Below are positions 24,689-34,121 of a stretch of 64,000 bases of DNA, piece after piece. The notes below the pieces were generated by a model, which saw nothing but the letters and a program-made list of their open reading frames with translations, did no database searches and was not told the origin of the DNA. Source of the stretch: Magnetospirillum sp. UT-4 (GTDB lineage Bacteria; Pseudomonadota; Alphaproteobacteria; Rhodospirillales; Magnetospirillaceae); NCBI RefSeq assembly GCF_902729435.1, contig NZ_LR746521.1:25011-89010 (forward strand), given 5' to 3'. Each line of letters begins with the position of its first letter. The stretch's first letter is position 1. A program made the position numbers and the translations under genes.

Positions 24689-26338
24689 ATGGAAAATAGC
24701 TCCAGAGTTTATCTGTACGACACCACCCTCCGCGACGGCGCCCAGACCCAGGGCGTGGATTTCTCGGCGGCCGACAAGACGCGCATCGCCCGCGAGCTGG
24801 ACGCGCTGGGCATCGACTACGTCGAGGGCGGCTGGCCCGGGGCCAATCCCACCGACGACACCTTCTTCGCCAATCCGCCGGAGTTTTCCCGCTCCCGCCT
24901 GACCGCCTTCGGCATGACCCGCCGCGCCGGCCGTTCCGCCGCCAACGATCCCGGCCTCAACGGCCTGGTCGCCCATCCGGCGGTCAAGGCGGTGACCATG
25001 GTGGGCAAGTCGTGGGACTTCCAGGTCACCGTGGCGCTGGGCATCGAGCTGGACGAGAACCTGCGCATGATCGGCGAGTCCATCGCCCATCTGGGGACCA
25101 AGGTGCCCGAGGTGATGTTCGACGCCGAACACTTCTTCGACGGCTACCGGGCCAATCCCGGATACGCGCTGCAGGCGCTGCGGGCGGCCCTGGACAATGG
25201 CGCCCGCTGGCTGGTGCTGTGCGACACCAACGGCGGCTCGTTGCCGCACGACGTGGAGCGCATCGTCTCCGAGGTGGTGGCGGCCGGCATTCCGGGCGGG
25301 CGGCTGGGCATCCACTGCCACAATGATTCCGAGAACGCGGTGGCCAATTCGCTGGCGGCGGTGCGGGCCGGCGTGCGCCAGGTCCAGGGCACCATCAACG
25401 GCCTGGGCGAGCGTTGCGGCAACGCCAACCTGATCTCCATCATCCCCAACCTGATGCTGAAGATGGGCTTCGAGACCGGCATCGGCGCCGACGGGCTGAA
25501 GAAGCTGGTGCGCCTCAGCCGGACGCTGGACGAGGTGCTGGACCGGGTGCCCAACCGCAACCAGCCCTATGTCGGCACCTCGGCCTTCGCCCACAAGGGC
25601 GGGCTGCACGTCTCGGCGGTGGCCAAGGACCCCAGCTGCTACGAGCACGTCGATCCCGCCACGGTCGGCAACCAGCGCACCATCGTGGTGTCGGACCAGG
25701 CCGGCCGCTCCAACATCGTCGCCCGCATGGCCGATCTCGGTCTCGACATGGAGACGGTGAAGCGCGACGCCCTGGTCGGCGTGGTCGAGCAGATGCAGGT
25801 GGGCTTCGACCCCCGCCAAGTCTCGGACCTGGTCGATCTCATCAAGCGGCTCGAGCACGAGGGCTATGCCTACGACCAGGCCTCGGCCAGCTTCGAGCTG
25901 CTGGTGCGCCGGGCGCTGGGCCAGGTGCCGTCCTATTTCCGCCTCGAGCGCTACCGCGTGCTGGACGAGCGCCGGCGCAACGCCAACGGCGAATGGGTGA
26001 CCCTGTCCGAGGCCACGGTGAAGGTCGAGGTCGGCGGGCGCGACTACATGGAGGTGGGCGAAGGCAACGGCCCCGTCCACGCCTTCGACGTGGCCTTGAG
26101 GAAGGTGCTGACCGGCGCCTATCCCGAACTGGTCGCCCTGGAGCTGGCCGATTACCGCGTCCGCATCGTCGAAAGCACCGCCGGCACCGGCGCGCGCACC
26201 CGCGTCACCATCGAAAGCACTGATGGTCAGGGCAACCGCTGGACCACGGTGGGCGTGCACACCAACGTGCTGGAGGCCTCGCTGGAGGCGCTGCAGGACT
26301 CCATCGCCTTCATGCTGTATCGTTCCGCGGTCGCTTAA
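24689..26338 (+). CDS. cimA: (R)-citramalate synthase CimA
   Basis: A 549-residue member of the isopropylmalate/citramalate synthase family, which condenses pyruvate and acetyl-CoA to citramalate for isoleucine synthesis. The HMGL-like domain opens with YLYDTTLRDGAQTQGVDFS, includes HCHNDSENAVANSL (metal-binding HxH) and GTINGLGERCGNANL, and a C-terminal regulatory domain follows. Length is normal. The first few codons (MENSS) come from the inserted island; the native start lies 12 kb away at 12690. The Shine-Dalgarno is weak, so expression may have changed. The next gene follows after 15 bases. Confidence 0.95.
   Translation: MENSSRVYLYDTTLRDGAQTQGVDFSAADKTRIARELDALGIDYVEGGWPGANPTDDTFFANPPEFSRSRLTAFGMTRRAGRSAANDPGLNGLVAHPAVKAVTMVGKSWDFQVTVALGIELDENLRMIGESIAHLGTKVPEVMFDAEHFFDGYRANPGYALQALRAALDNGARWLVLCDTNGGSLPHDVERIVSEVVAAGIPGGRLGIHCHNDSENAVANSLAAVRAGVRQVQGTINGLGERCGNANLISIIPNLMLKMGFETGIGADGLKKLVRLSRTLDEVLDRVPNRNQPYVGTSAFAHKGGLHVSAVAKDPSCYEHVDPATVGNQRTIVVSDQAGRSNIVARMADLGLDMETVKRDALVGVVEQMQVGFDPRQVSDLVDLIKRLEHEGYAYDQASASFELLVRRALGQVPSYFRLERYRVLDERRRNANGEWVTLSEATVKVEVGGRDYMEVGEGNGPVHAFDVALRKVLTGAYPELVALELADYRVRIVESTAGTGARTRVTIESTDGQGNRWTTVGVHTNVLEASLEALQDSIAFMLYRSAVA
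24710..24718. other. attR core of integrated island
   Basis: TATCTGTAC, matching the attL core at 12711-12719. It falls at codons 8-10 of the present cimA, so the gene is reconstituted with a new 5' end. Confidence 0.7.
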
Positions 26339-26353
26339 GGATCGGGGAGGCCC

Positions 26354-27046
26354 ATGATTGCCGACGAAGCGCTGACCCAGGTGTTGGACTGGATCGCGGT
26401 CTACGCGCCGCCGTCATCGCGCACCGCTATCGTCACCGCGCTCAATTCCGCCCGCGCCGAGGACGGCTCGGACCCCGGGATCGTCGATTACTGGCGCACG
26501 GTGGCCGAGACCCTGGTCGCCGACGGCCAGCTCGAGGCCGCCCGCGAGGCGCTGAAGAAGTGGCAGGCCCTGGCCCCCGCCGACCATCCCATCCACGCCG
26601 TCCTGGGCGGCGGCCCGCCGCCCGCGAAGGCGGAGGAACGGAAGCCCATGGTGCCCCTGCCCAAGCGCGAGGAGCCCAATCACCGCATCGTCCGGGTCAT
26701 CGACAGCACCTACACCTTCAAGCGCATCGCCGCCCAGTACGACAAGGTCGGCGACCGCAAGGTGGTGTCGGGGTGGGAGGTGTTCCTCGATCCCGACGAC
26801 AAGACCAGCCGCGCCGTGCTCAACGAATACGACGACCACACCTACGGCCCGTGGGCGGTATCGGGGGTGTTCACCGATTTCGCCGGCGCCGCCGCGGTCG
26901 AGGTGGTGGTGCGCTCCATGCAGCGCCACTCGGTGTTCACCTCCAAGAAGTCCGAGACCTCGCGCCGGATGCTGACCAATGTCGGCCTGCCGCTGATGGC
27001 GGTGGTGGGCGTCATCATCGGCTATGTCATGGGCGTGCTGCATTGA
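26354..27046 (+). CDS. Conserved membrane-anchored protein
   Basis: A 230-residue protein with a helical N-terminal part resembling tetratricopeptide packing (LADGQ-like EAAREALKKWQALAP), a central beta-rich domain starting VRVIDSTYTFKRIAAQYD, and a single C-terminal transmembrane helix (LMAVVGVIIGYVMGVLH). It lies between cimA and trmJ; the stop overlaps the TTG start of trmJ by 3 bases. Function is unknown. The tail-anchor form is inferred from the hydrophobic C-terminus. Confidence 0.75.
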   Translation: MIADEALTQVLDWIAVYAPPSSRTAIVTALNSARAEDGSDPGIVDYWRTVAETLVADGQLEAAREALKKWQALAPADHPIHAVLGGGPPPAKAEERKPMVPLPKREEPNHRIVRVIDSTYTFKRIAAQYDKVGDRKVVSGWEVFLDPDDKTSRAVLNEYDDHTYGPWAVSGVFTDFAGAAAVEVVVRSMQRHSVFTSKKSETSRRMLTNVGLPLMAVVGVIIGYVMGVLH

Positions 27047-27801
27047 GCCAGCCGGAAGGCCCCGCCATCATCCTGGTCCGCCCGCAACTGTCCGAGAACA
27101 TCGGCACGGCGGCGCGCGCCATGCTCAACAACGGCCTCACCGACCTGCGGCTGGTGGCGCCCAAGCCCGACTGGCTGTCCGACCGCGCCATCGCGGCGGC
27201 CTCGGGCGCCGACCGGGTGGTGCTGGGGGCGAAGGTGTTCGCGACCACCCAGGAGGCCATCGCCGACCTCAGCCGGGTGTGGGCGACCACGGCGCGCAAC
27301 CGCTTCATGGTCAAGCCGGTGGACACCCCGCGCTCGGCCGCTCCGGTGATGCGGGCGGCGGATGCGGAGGGCCTGCGCTACGGGGTGATGTTCGGCCCCG
27401 AACGCACCGGCCTCGAGAACGACGACGTCTCGCTGTCAGATACCGTGCTGACGGTGCCGCTCAATCCCGAGTACTCGTCGCTCAACCTGGCCCAGTGCGT
27501 GCTGCTGGTCGCCTATGAATGGTACCAGGCCGCCGAGCCGACCCTGCCCGAGCGCCACATGACCAAGGGCGCCGAGCCGCCCGCCACCAAGGAAAAGCTG
27601 CAGCACTTCTTCGACCATCTGGAACGCGAACTGGATGCCTGCGGCTTCCTGCGCATTCCCGACAAGCGCCCGGTGATGGTCAGGAACATCCGCAACCTGT
27701 TCCAGCGCGCCCACCTGACCGGCCAGGAAGTGCAGACCCTGCACGGCATCGTCCACGAGCTGGTGACCTATCGCCACAAGAAGGGCGAGGGGACGAAATA
27801 G
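27043..27801 (+). CDS. trmJ: tRNA (cytidine/uridine-32-2'-O)-methyltransferase TrmJ
   Basis: A 252-residue SPOUT-family methyltransferase that modifies the ribose at position 32 of tRNA. The SPOUT signatures are present: IILVRPQLSENIGTAARAMLNNGL near the start, GVMFGPERTGLENDDV in the middle, and PLNPEYSSLNLAQCVLLVAYE as the knot segment. The most likely start is TTG at 27043, which overlaps the upstream stop; no ATG lies close. The C-terminal helix (MVRNIRNLFQRAHLTGQEVQTLHGI) is typical. Confidence 0.92.
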   Translation: MSQPEGPAIILVRPQLSENIGTAARAMLNNGLTDLRLVAPKPDWLSDRAIAAASGADRVVLGAKVFATTQEAIADLSRVWATTARNRFMVKPVDTPRSAAPVMRAADAEGLRYGVMFGPERTGLENDDVSLSDTVLTVPLNPEYSSLNLAQCVLLVAYEWYQAAEPTLPERHMTKGAEPPATKEKLQHFFDHLERELDACGFLRIPDKRPVMVRNIRNLFQRAHLTGQEVQTLHGIVHELVTYRHKKGEGTK

Positions 27802-27810
27802 CGCAGCGAC

Positions 27811-27830
27811 GGCGGGCCTTGGCGCCCGCC
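27811..27830. terminator. Hairpin between trmJ and phoX
   Basis: GGCGGGC and GCCCGCC pair across a 6-base loop, between two convergent genes. It could serve both directions; there is no T-tract. Confidence 0.5.
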
Positions 27831-27852
27831 CGCCGCTTGCGGGGATCCGGTA

Positions 27853-29748
27853 TCAGGTTCCGACCGGGCCGCCATCGGCCTTGGTGATGGCCACCACCGA
27901 CGGGCGGGGCGGCATCCTGTCGTCGAAGTCGGGCCAGCGGGTCGACGGGGCATCGAACACCGAATCCTCGCCCGGGTGCTGCACCGCCACGAACAGGGTG
28001 GTGCCGTCGGGGGTGAAGCAGGGGCCGCACATCTCGGCATCCTTGGGCACGCCGTAGAAGAACTTGGGCAGCGCCCGGCCCTTGCCTTCCAGGTCGCAGG
28101 CATACATGCCGTCGGGCAGGTTGTTCCTGGCCTGGGCCGAGCCCTGGTCGGTGGAGATCCACAACCGCCCGCGATTGTCGAAGGTGACGTTGTCGGGGCA
28201 GGACAGCGGCTTGCCGAACTGGGCGGTCTGCGGGTGGTAGCGGGCGCCGTCCTCGGCGCGGCCGGCCAGCAGCAGAACGTTCCAGGTGAACCTGTCGGCA
28301 TCGTGGCGGGCCCGGCCGGCCTTGCCGGCGCCCGGCGGTGCCAGTTCCAGGATGTGGCCGTGGCGGTTCTCGGCGCGGGGATTGGCCGGGTGCAGCTTGT
28401 CGGCCGGGCGCTTGGCGTTGTTGGTCAGGGCCATGTAGACCTTGCCGGTGGCCGGGCTGGCTTCCACGTCCTCGGGGCGGTCCATGGGGGTGGCGCCCAG
28501 CAGGTCGGCGGCGCGGCGGGCCTCGATCACCACGTCGGCCTGGGACGCGAAGCCGTTGGCGGCGGTGAGCGGCCCGCGCCCGAACACCAGCGGCAGCCAC
28601 GTCAGGGTACCATCGGCGTCGAAGCGGGCCACCGACAGGGTGCCCTGGTCGAGCAGGCCCAGATTGGCGCGGCGGTCGCGCGGGTCGTACCTGCCCGTGG
28701 AGACGAAGCGGTAGAGGTACTCGAACGCCTGGTCGTCGCCGGAATACACCACCACGCGGTTGTCGGGGGTCAGGGCCACGGTGCCGGCCTCGTGCTTGAA
28801 GCGGCCCAGGGCGGTGCGCTTCACCGGGGTGAAGGTGGGGTCGTAGGGGTCGATCTCCACCAGCCAGCCGAAGCGGTTGAACTCGTTGGGCTCCTTCTCG
28901 ACGTCGAAGCGGTCGTGAAAGCGCGACCAGGCGTAGCGGCTCTTGCCCTTCACGCCCATGCGGGCGTAATTGGCGGCCTCGGCGGTCTTGTTGGGGTCGC
29001 CGCCGAAATAGGTATCGACGTTCTCCTCGGCGATCAGCACCGTGCCCCACGGGGTGACGCCGCCGGCGCAGTTGTTGAGGGTGCCGATGACCCTGGTGCC
29101 GGTGGGATCGGCCTTGGTCTTCAGCCGGTCGTGGCCGGCGGCCGGGCCGGACAGCCGGATCTCGGTGGAGAGCGCCGAGATGCGGCGGTTGAAGGGGCTG
29201 TCGGCCACCACTTGCCACTGCCCGCCGGTCCGGCGGATCTCGACGATGCCGTGGCCGTGGGCGGCCAGTTCCACGTCGACCTGCTCGCGGGTCAGCTTCT
29301 GGGTCTTGGTCTTGATGTCCAGGCCGGGGAACATCAGCTCGGCATTGGTGTACTCGAAATTGGCGCACAGCAGGCCGTGGTCGGAACTGAGCGATCCGAC
29401 CGGCAGCGGCATGAAGGCCAGGAAGTCGTTGTTGTAGCCGAAGCGGGTCTCCTGCTCGGCCGCATTGAGGGTGCGGGGATCGAAGGCGGCGGCGCCGCTG
29501 CGCAGCGCGTCGCCCCAGCGGATCAGCACCTCGGCCCGGTAGCCCGGCGCCACCTTGTGATCGACGCCGATGGCGTGCTCGGCCTGGGCGAAGGTCAGGC
29601 TGGACGGATCGGACGCGGTCGCCGCCCGGGCGCCGGCGGGCAGGGTGGCCATCGCGGCGGCGGCGGCGGCGCCGCGCAGCACGCTCCGGCGCGACAGCCG
29701 CGCGGCGATGATCTCGGCGATGGCGGGAGCAGGCGGGCGCTCTGACAT
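27853..29748 (-). CDS. phoX: PhoX-family alkaline phosphatase (Tat-exported)
   Basis: A 631-residue DUF839/PhoX protein. The N-terminus has a twin-arginine signal (SRRSVLRGAAAAAAMATLPAGARA), so it is exported folded by Tat. Segments typical of the family include FGYNNDFLAFMPLP, SSDHGLLCANFEYTN, CAGGVTPWGTVLIAEEN, WLVEIDPYDP, HEAGTVAL and VYSGDDQAFEYLYRFV, the last carrying acidic residues for Ca/Fe. PhoX enzymes release phosphate from organic esters in the periplasm with Fe(III)-Ca cofactors. Many homologues are annotated only as DUF839. It is convergent with trmJ, and no Pho box was identified. Confidence 0.9.
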   Translation of the reverse strand: MSERPPAPAIAEIIAARLSRRSVLRGAAAAAAMATLPAGARAATASDPSSLTFAQAEHAIGVDHKVAPGYRAEVLIRWGDALRSGAAAFDPRTLNAAEQETRFGYNNDFLAFMPLPVGSLSSDHGLLCANFEYTNAELMFPGLDIKTKTQKLTREQVDVELAAHGHGIVEIRRTGGQWQVVADSPFNRRISALSTEIRLSGPAAGHDRLKTKADPTGTRVIGTLNNCAGGVTPWGTVLIAEENVDTYFGGDPNKTAEAANYARMGVKGKSRYAWSRFHDRFDVEKEPNEFNRFGWLVEIDPYDPTFTPVKRTALGRFKHEAGTVALTPDNRVVVYSGDDQAFEYLYRFVSTGRYDPRDRRANLGLLDQGTLSVARFDADGTLTWLPLVFGRGPLTAANGFASQADVVIEARRAADLLGATPMDRPEDVEASPATGKVYMALTNNAKRPADKLHPANPRAENRHGHILELAPPGAGKAGRARHDADRFTWNVLLLAGRAEDGARYHPQTAQFGKPLSCPDNVTFDNRGRLWISTDQGSAQARNNLPDGMYACDLEGKGRALPKFFYGVPKDAEMCGPCFTPDGTTLFVAVQHPGEDSVFDAPSTRWPDFDDRMPPRPSVVAITKADGGPVGT

Positions 29749-29850
29749 GATCGGGGCTCCGTCACTGTAGGGAGAGGTCCAGCGTGGCGCCATTCTAAGG
29801 CCGCCGCGACCGTTCGGTGTGACAATCCGGAAAAATCGCCCGGTCCGGGA

Positions 29851-31146
29851 TCACCGTTCCTGCAAAGCGCGGTCGGCGTAGCCGAGGAAGGGGTCGAGCA
29901 GGTAGCGCAGCACGCTGCGCGAGCCGGTGACGATGCTGGCCTCGACCTGGACGCCGGGATAGAGGCGGTAGCGCTGGTCGCCGCTGGTGAAATGGTCGGA
30001 CCCGGTTTCCAGCCGCACCCGGTAATAGGCGGCGCCGCGCTCGGTGACCAGGGTGTCGGGGCTGACGTGGACCACCGTTCCGTCGATGGCGCCGAAGCGG
30101 GTCCCCTCGGTCGAGGCCAGGCGGATGCGGGCCTGCTGGCCGGTGCCCACATGGCCGACGTCGTAGACCGGCAGGCGGGCCTCGATGATCAGGCGGTCGC
30201 CGCCCGGCACGATGTCGGCGACGGCGCCGCCGGGGGCGATGATGCCGCCGACGGTGACCACGTGCAGGGTCTTCACCACCCCGTCCACCGGCGAGCGGAT
30301 GATGGTGCGGTTCTGGCTGTCCGACAGGCGGCGGGCGCGCTGCAGCAGCTCGTCGTGCTCGCGCTGGGCGGCGGCCTGGTGCTCCTTGACCTCCTGCTCG
30401 TAGCCGTGGCGGATTTCGGCGATGCGCGACTTGGCCTCGCCGATGGCCAGCTCGGCCCGGCGCAGGGCGGCATTGTCCTCTTCGTTGCGGCTTCTCAGGT
30501 TGGACTGCTCGCGCAGCAGGGCCAAGTGGTTGTAGCGGTTGGTCAGTTCGTCCTTCAGCAGGTTCTCGCTGATGCCGACCTGCTCGTCGATCAGCTTCAG
30601 CGAGTTGCGGGTGTTGCGCTGGCGCGCCGAGATCTCGGCCATGGCCTGCTCGCGCTGGGCGATGGCCTGCTGCTGGCTGGCCACCGCCGACAGGAAGCGG
30701 TCGCGGCGGCTGCGGAACAGGTTGCGGGCCTGGCGGCTTTCGGCCGGGTGGGCGCGTTCCATCTCGGGGGGCAGGGCGAGGTCGGCGGCCTCGGCGGCCT
30801 CGGCCCTGAGGCGCAGCAGGTCGAGGGACAGCGCGGTCAGGCGCACCGCCATCTCCTCCACGTGCGAATCGGTGGCGGTGGTCTGCAGCGCCACCAGCGG
30901 CTGGTCGTGCGCCACCGCGTCGCCCTCGCGCACCAGGATCTCGGCGACGATGCCGCCTTCCAGGTGCTGCACGCTTTTCACCTGCGACGACGGCACCACC
31001 TCGCCGGCGGCGGAGGCGACCACGTCCACCTGGCCGATGGAGGCCCACAGCGTCAGCAGCACCAGCGCGGCGGCGCCGGTATAGAGGAACAGGCGGGCGC
31101 CGCCCATGGTGAGCAAGACTTGGCGCAGGCGGGCAAGGTCAAGCAT
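29851..31146 (-). CDS. Type I secretion adaptor, HlyD family
   Basis: A 431-residue membrane-fusion protein. One N-terminal transmembrane helix (LFLYTGAAALVLLTLWASI) leads into the lipoyl half-motif VKSVQHLEGGIVAEILVREGD, a long coiled-coil hairpin, and the C-terminal IIRSPVDGVVKTLHV half-motif and barrel. It bridges the ABC exporter and TolC channel. It overlaps the ABC gene upstream by 8 bases. It is the last gene of the minus-strand T1SS cluster. Confidence 0.9.
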   Translation of the reverse strand: MLDLARLRQVLLTMGGARLFLYTGAAALVLLTLWASIGQVDVVASAAGEVVPSSQVKSVQHLEGGIVAEILVREGDAVAHDQPLVALQTTATDSHVEEMAVRLTALSLDLLRLRAEAAEAADLALPPEMERAHPAESRQARNLFRSRRDRFLSAVASQQQAIAQREQAMAEISARQRNTRNSLKLIDEQVGISENLLKDELTNRYNHLALLREQSNLRSRNEEDNAALRRAELAIGEAKSRIAEIRHGYEQEVKEHQAAAQREHDELLQRARRLSDSQNRTIIRSPVDGVVKTLHVVTVGGIIAPGGAVADIVPGGDRLIIEARLPVYDVGHVGTGQQARIRLASTEGTRFGAIDGTVVHVSPDTLVTERGAAYYRVRLETGSDHFTSGDQRYRLYPGVQVEASIVTGSRSVLRYLLDPFLGYADRALQER

Positions 31147-32806
31147 CGGCGGTTACCCCCGCAGCCGCCTTCAGCCGCGGCACCGGCTTGACCCCCAGGT
31201 CGAGCAGCAGGGTGGCCCCCCGGGCGATGCCCGGGTCGTTGCCGCACACCACGATGGTGCGCTGCTCGGCGGCCAGGGCGGTGAGGGTGGCGTAGAAGGC
31301 GGTGCGGGCCTCGGCATCGAGGCCCTCGGTGGGCTCGTCGAACACGCACAAGCGGCCACCGGTGGCCAATGCGCGGGCCAGGGCCAGGCGGCGGCGCAGG
31401 CCGGGCGGCAGGTGGCGGCCATTGGCGACGATGGCGGTGTCCAGCCCGGCCGGGGTGGAATCCAGCCACGCCTTCAGCCCGGCGGCGGCGATTGCGCGGT
31501 AGAGGCCGTCCTGGTCCAGCTCGGGATTGGCGGTGCGCAGGATGTCGGCCACGCTGGACTCGGGGAAGTCGGGCTCCTGCGGCAGGTAGCAGACCTGCCG
31601 GCGCCACCATTCCAGGCTGAGCTGGCGCATGTCGATTCCGTCGACGGTGATGCGGCCGCGCAGCGGCTCGGCCAGGCCCAGCAGCAGGCGGGCGAAGGTG
31701 GTCTTGCCGGAGCCGCTGGGACCGGCCACCAGCAGGGTGGCGCCGGGGGCGAGGGCGAGGGTGAGGTGCTCGGCCAGCGGGGTGGCGTCGGCGGCATGGG
31801 CGAAGGCGAGGTCGGACAGCTCGAGGCGGCCGGAATAGTCGCGCACGGCGCTGCCGCTGGCCTGCTCGCGGGGCAGCCGGACGAACTCCTCGATGCGGCG
31901 TAGCGCCAGCCCGGCGCGGGCCAGCGGCTCCATCAGCTGGGCCAGCCGGGTGACCGGCCCGAGGGCGCGGGCAGCCAGGATGTTGGCGCCGATCAGCTGC
32001 GCCGTGGTCAGCTCGCCCTTGACGCTCAGCACCGCGCCGATGGCGATCACCGCCACCCCCTGCAGCACCGTCAGCAGATGGGTGACGGACCCGGCGATGC
32101 CTTGGCCGGCGGCGATGCGGTCGCGCACATCGGCGGCCTCGCCGCGGTGGCGGTCCCAGGCCCGCATCAGCCAGCCGGCGGCGTTGAAGGCGCGCACGCC
32201 GTCGCTGGCCTGGGCGGCGTGTCCGGTCAGGGCGCCCAGCGCCGCCTCGGCCGCCAGTCCGGCGGCCAGGTGCCGGCGGGCCCAGCGCTCGCCGGCCCAG
32301 GCGAAGGCGGCGGCCGCCGCGATGAAGGCCAGCGACACCAGCCCCAAGGCCGGGCTGATCAGCATCAGCACCAGCACGGTGATGGCGGCGAAGGGAACGT
32401 CCAGCAGGCTGGCGAGGTTGGCCGGATTGTAGGTGCGCTCCACCGTCTCGGCGCCGCGCACCATCTCCAGTCGGATGGCGTGGGGGACGCGGTCGAGCAC
32501 CGGCGCCTTGACCGACAGCAGGGCGGCGAAGGCCGCGCTTCCCCGGGCGGCATGGCCGGGGGCCAGGGCCTCGGCGGCGAGGCGGCGGCGCGCCTCGCGG
32601 AAGCCCAGCTCCAGCAGGGCCGCCAGCACCACGCCGACGGTCAGGGTGGCCAGGGTGGCATCGACCCCATAGGGGATGTAGCGGGCCAGCACCAGCATGA
32701 CGAAGGCGGTGCTGGCCAGGCCCAGCAGGTTGATCAGCAGCGAGGCGGCCAGCAGCTCGGCCAGGCGGGCCGGCCGGGTCAGCAGGCCGCGCAGCAGCGC
32801 CTTCAT
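31139..32806 (-). CDS. Type I secretion ABC exporter with altered signature
   Basis: A 555-residue fused permease-ATPase. Six predicted membrane helices occupy the first 300 residues. The ATPase has Walker A GPSGSGKTT and Walker B LCVFDEPTEGLD, but the LSGGQ signature reads LPPGLRRRLALARAL and the switch His is replaced (VVCGNDPG). The pattern is shared, with variations, by the two ABC proteins at 37826-41952. It lies between TolC and HlyD genes with 4-8 base overlaps, so it is part of a secretion operon. It may need a partner with a complete site. Confidence 0.9.
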   Translation of the reverse strand: MKALLRGLLTRPARLAELLAASLLINLLGLASTAFVMLVLARYIPYGVDATLATLTVGVVLAALLELGFREARRRLAAEALAPGHAARGSAAFAALLSVKAPVLDRVPHAIRLEMVRGAETVERTYNPANLASLLDVPFAAITVLVLMLISPALGLVSLAFIAAAAAFAWAGERWARRHLAAGLAAEAALGALTGHAAQASDGVRAFNAAGWLMRAWDRHRGEAADVRDRIAAGQGIAGSVTHLLTVLQGVAVIAIGAVLSVKGELTTAQLIGANILAARALGPVTRLAQLMEPLARAGLALRRIEEFVRLPREQASGSAVRDYSGRLELSDLAFAHAADATPLAEHLTLALAPGATLLVAGPSGSGKTTFARLLLGLAEPLRGRITVDGIDMRQLSLEWWRRQVCYLPQEPDFPESSVADILRTANPELDQDGLYRAIAAAGLKAWLDSTPAGLDTAIVANGRHLPPGLRRRLALARALATGGRLCVFDEPTEGLDAEARTAFYATLTALAAEQRTIVVCGNDPGIARGATLLLDLGVKPVPRLKAAAGVTADA

Positions 32807-34092
32807 CGCACGGCGTTCTCGTCCAGCCGGCCCATGGTCGAGAGCAGGGTGAAGGCGGCGATGGCGACGTCGGCATCGGCCGAGGCGGCGGCGCTGCTGG
32901 CGTTGATCAGGGCGGTCTCGCCGGCCAGCACGTCGATCAGCGAGCGGGTGCCCAGCTTGCGCTCCTTGCGCGCCAGCTCCAGGAACTCGCCGGCGATGTT
33001 GGCCTGGTTCTTCAGGTAGTCGGCGCGGGAGCGCTGGGTGTCCAGGTTCTCCCAGGCATTGCGCACCTGCTCCTCGACGGTGTCGCGGGTGTCGGCCAGA
33101 CGAGCCTCGGCGGCCGAGATGGCGCTCTTGGCGGCGCGCAGCGAGTTGACCGCGGTGAAGCCCAGGTTGAGCGGATAGCTGACCTCGACCTTGGCCAGCA
33201 TTTCGCTCTGGTTGCCGGCGGTGCCCGAGTAGTTCTGCTTGTTGCGGGCCTCGCCGATCAGGTCGACGCGGGGATACAGCTGGGCCGCCTCGGTGGAATC
33301 GGCGGTCTTGCGGGCGATGTCGGCGGCCAGCTCGGCCACCTTCAGCGTCACGTTGCCGTCGCGGGCGATGGCCACCGCGTCGTCAAGCTGCCCCGGGATG
33401 CGGTCGGCCGGCACCGGCGGGATCTCGACGGTGGTCAGCTTCTCGGGCGAGCGGCCGAACAGGGCGCGGAAGCGGTTCTGGGCGGTGGCGAAGGCGCCCT
33501 CGGCGGCGACCCGGGCGGCTTCGGCGCCGGCCAGCTGGGTCTTGGCCTGCAGCACGTCGGTGGACAGGCCCGAGCCGCGTTCCACCCGGGCCTGCTCCAG
33601 GCCGGTCTGGCGGCGGATGTTGGCCTCGGATTCGCGGGCGAAGGTCAGCTGCTTGTGGGCGCGGGCCAGGTTGGTGTAGGCGGTGACGGCATCCAGCACC
33701 AGGGTCTGGCGGGCGCCGTCCTTGGTGATCTCGGCCTGGCGCTGGGCCAGCTCGGCCCGCTCGATGCCGGCGTTGACGGCGCCGAAATCCCACAGCATCT
33801 GCTTGATCTGCGCTTCGTAGCGCTTGAAGTACATGTCGGTGTCGATGCTGCCGGCCGGCTTGTTCTGGCTCTCACGGCCGTAATCGATGGTGTTGGTCAG
33901 CGTCGGGTACCAGCCGCCGCGCGCCACCTCGACCAGCTCGCGGGCGCCGGTGACGTCGGCCTCGGCCGCCTGCATGCGGTTGTGGCCGGGCAGGACCTGG
34001 TCGAGCATCTCCCGGAAGGTCTCGGCGGCGGCGGGGCCGGGAACGGCGAACGCCGCCAGGGCCACGGCGGAGACGAGAACGGTAAGGCGCAT
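32803..34092 (-). CDS. TolC-family outer membrane channel
   Basis: A 429-residue outer-membrane efflux protein. A signal peptide (MRLTVLVSAVALAAFAVPGPAAA) precedes two tandem OEP repeats with alternating long helices and strands (LEQARVERGSGLSTDVLQAKTQLAGAEA, ARKERKLGTRSLIDVLAGETALINA). It forms the trimeric exit channel for the secretion system. It overlaps the ABC exporter gene by 4 bases and lies 30 bases downstream of the RTX protein gene. Confidence 0.92.
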   Translation of the reverse strand: MRLTVLVSAVALAAFAVPGPAAAETFREMLDQVLPGHNRMQAAEADVTGARELVEVARGGWYPTLTNTIDYGRESQNKPAGSIDTDMYFKRYEAQIKQMLWDFGAVNAGIERAELAQRQAEITKDGARQTLVLDAVTAYTNLARAHKQLTFARESEANIRRQTGLEQARVERGSGLSTDVLQAKTQLAGAEAARVAAEGAFATAQNRFRALFGRSPEKLTTVEIPPVPADRIPGQLDDAVAIARDGNVTLKVAELAADIARKTADSTEAAQLYPRVDLIGEARNKQNYSGTAGNQSEMLAKVEVSYPLNLGFTAVNSLRAAKSAISAAEARLADTRDTVEEQVRNAWENLDTQRSRADYLKNQANIAGEFLELARKERKLGTRSLIDVLAGETALINASSAAASADADVAIAAFTLLSTMGRLDENAVR

Positions 34093-34121
34093 GACGAAAA
34101 AATCCCCCTAGGAAATACCGG

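Larger units (their letters stand above)
12711..24718. mobile_element. 12-kb integrative island inserted in cimA
   Basis: Bounded by a 9-bp core repeat lying in the fifth to tenth codons of cimA. It has a tyrosine integrase next to the left end, AT-rich ends, shared short direct repeats inside both ends (TGTACACAG at 12764 and 24647; TGATACACA at 12835 and 24635), and typical accessory cargo (DUF3768, restriction-modification, recombinase, modification-type enzymes). No conjugation, replication or capsid genes are seen, so it is probably a non-self-transferable integrated element or a decayed prophage or ICE. Confidence 0.75.

Noticed and set aside
24605-26260. 551-codon open frame on the - strand opposite cimA
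   Set aside because: Antisense of a well-conserved enzyme; composition is typical of a shadow frame.
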